Of a stretch of DNA of 64,000 nucleotides, positions 63,685 to 64,000 are shown one piece after another (position 1 is the stretch's first letter; every line of letters starts with the position of its first letter). The stretch lies in the NCBI GenBank assembly GCA_964423345.1, contig CAYREV010000010.1:20045-84044 (forward strand). The letters are read 5' to 3'. The notes beneath the pieces are model-generated. The model saw nothing but the letters and a program-made list of their open reading frames with translations, was not told where the DNA came from and did no database searches. The DNA comes from CAYREV01 sp964423345 (GTDB lineage: Bacteria > Bacteroidota > Rhodothermia > Balneolales > Balneolaceae). The position numbers and the translations under genes are program-made.

Positions 63685-63978
63685 ATGAAGAAGAAAAGAA
63701 ATCCCCGAAATGGGAAGGCCGAAGTAAAAACGGATGTATCAAGCCTGGAGCAATTTGCCCAAAAGTACAGTACGGCATTCAGTACGCTGAGCGAGCTCGA
63801 AATTGACTTGCTTACGCTCATAGCCCGTGAATTGGATGAGGAAGAAATTGCTGAAGAACTCCGGATTTCACCGGCAATATTGGGTCGGCGCAAGCAAGGC
63901 CTGCAGGAAAAACTTTCCATCAAGAGCCGGGCCGATTATATCAAATTCGCCCTGGCTTTCGGACTTATCTCATTCTGA
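63685..63978 (+). CDS. divergent LuxR-like HTH protein
   Basis: A 97-residue protein whose last 65 residues align with the HTH of the two preceding genes: LSELEIDLLTLIARELDEEEIAEELRISPAILGRRKQGLQEKLSIKS, then the shared tail FALAFGLISF. The scaffold helices are kept, but the recognition helix is changed: the usual TVxxHxxxI is ILGRRKQGL, and the GxxNxxIA turn is ELDEEEIA. The first 30 residues are basic (MKKKRNPRNGKAEVK). It may bind a different site, or act as a dimer partner that alters its relatives. It is a small regulator with no sensor domain. Confidence 0.75.
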   Translation: MKKKRNPRNGKAEVKTDVSSLEQFAQKYSTAFSTLSELEIDLLTLIARELDEEEIAEELRISPAILGRRKQGLQEKLSIKSRADYIKFALAFGLISF

Positions 63979-64000
63979 TTGGTGAGAACTTTAAAGACTG

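Overview
The window looks like a chromosomal segment of a marine or halophilic member of the Balneolia/Rhodothermota branch of the Bacteroidota-like bacteria. This is inferred from gene content only: the type IX secretion (T9SS) translocon protein SprA and its Plug protein, an OstA-like LPS export protein next to LptC, a 30-residue AURKAIP1/COX24-type protein, a divergent EF-G paralog, AT-rich upstream regions with few strong Shine-Dalgarno sequences, and several TTG/GTG starts. I see no phage, integrase, insertion sequence, rRNA, tRNA or CRISPR array. Most genes are core housekeeping or envelope genes. One run of exactly 100 Ns (60245-60344) marks an assembly gap.

Layout. 1-2119 (-): a NatAB-type ABC exporter, its permease cut by the window edge. 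2277-4998 (+): glycogen synthesis, glgA-glgC. 5006-6727 (-): a PolB-like 3'-5' exonuclease and a type I asparaginase. 6981-9110 (+): an EF-G-like GTPase lacking the catalytic His. 9143-13672 (-): OstA-like protein, LptC, uracil phosphoribosyltransferase and an AGCS amino-acid/Na+ symporter. 13889-14412 (+): an HU-family protein and the 30-aa basic protein, ending in a clear terminator. 14457-15107 (-): unknown protein. 15152-28740 (+): a long co-directional run of RqcH-like NFACT protein, aroK, aroB, tamB, rnr and a large outer-membrane protein joining an HExxH metalloprotease, a PD40/TolB-like propeller and an Omp85-like barrel. 28748-32756 (-): T9SS Plug, dapF, holB, ccmB. 32950-37259 (+): PTS IIA, PBP4-type DacB, an NtrC-type regulator, folD. 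37318-39585 (-): M1 peptidase and a probable GH97 remnant. 39752-41695 (+): unknown small protein and guaB. 41789-44312 (-): lptG and lptF. 44544-51767 (+): sprA. 51819-54162 (-): lnt and rsmI. 54329-56629 (+): VOC protein, grpE, dnaJ. 56664-60000 (-): UPF0489 protein, GNAT acetyltransferase, ABC-F ATPase. 60119-60244 (+): start of a YgjP-like metallopeptidase lost in the gap. 60345-62095 (-): purE and purK. 62292-63978 (+): three related small LuxR-type helix-turn-helix proteins.

How it works together. The strongest theme is biogenesis of the outer envelope: LPS transport (OstA-like, LptC, LptF, LptG), lipoprotein N-acylation (Lnt), lipid/OMP transport (TamB), T9SS export (SprA, Plug), peptidoglycan trimming (DacB) and its precursor diaminopimelate (DapF). 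A second theme is translation and proteostasis: EF-G paralog, RqcH-like protein, RNase R, RsmI, GrpE/DnaJ, ABC-F.

The items I judge most worth following are the protease-propeller-Omp85 fusion two genes after tamB, the His-less EF-G paralog, the LuxR trio with an adjacent perfect palindrome, and 7-nt-periodic intergenic repeats seen at two separate places.
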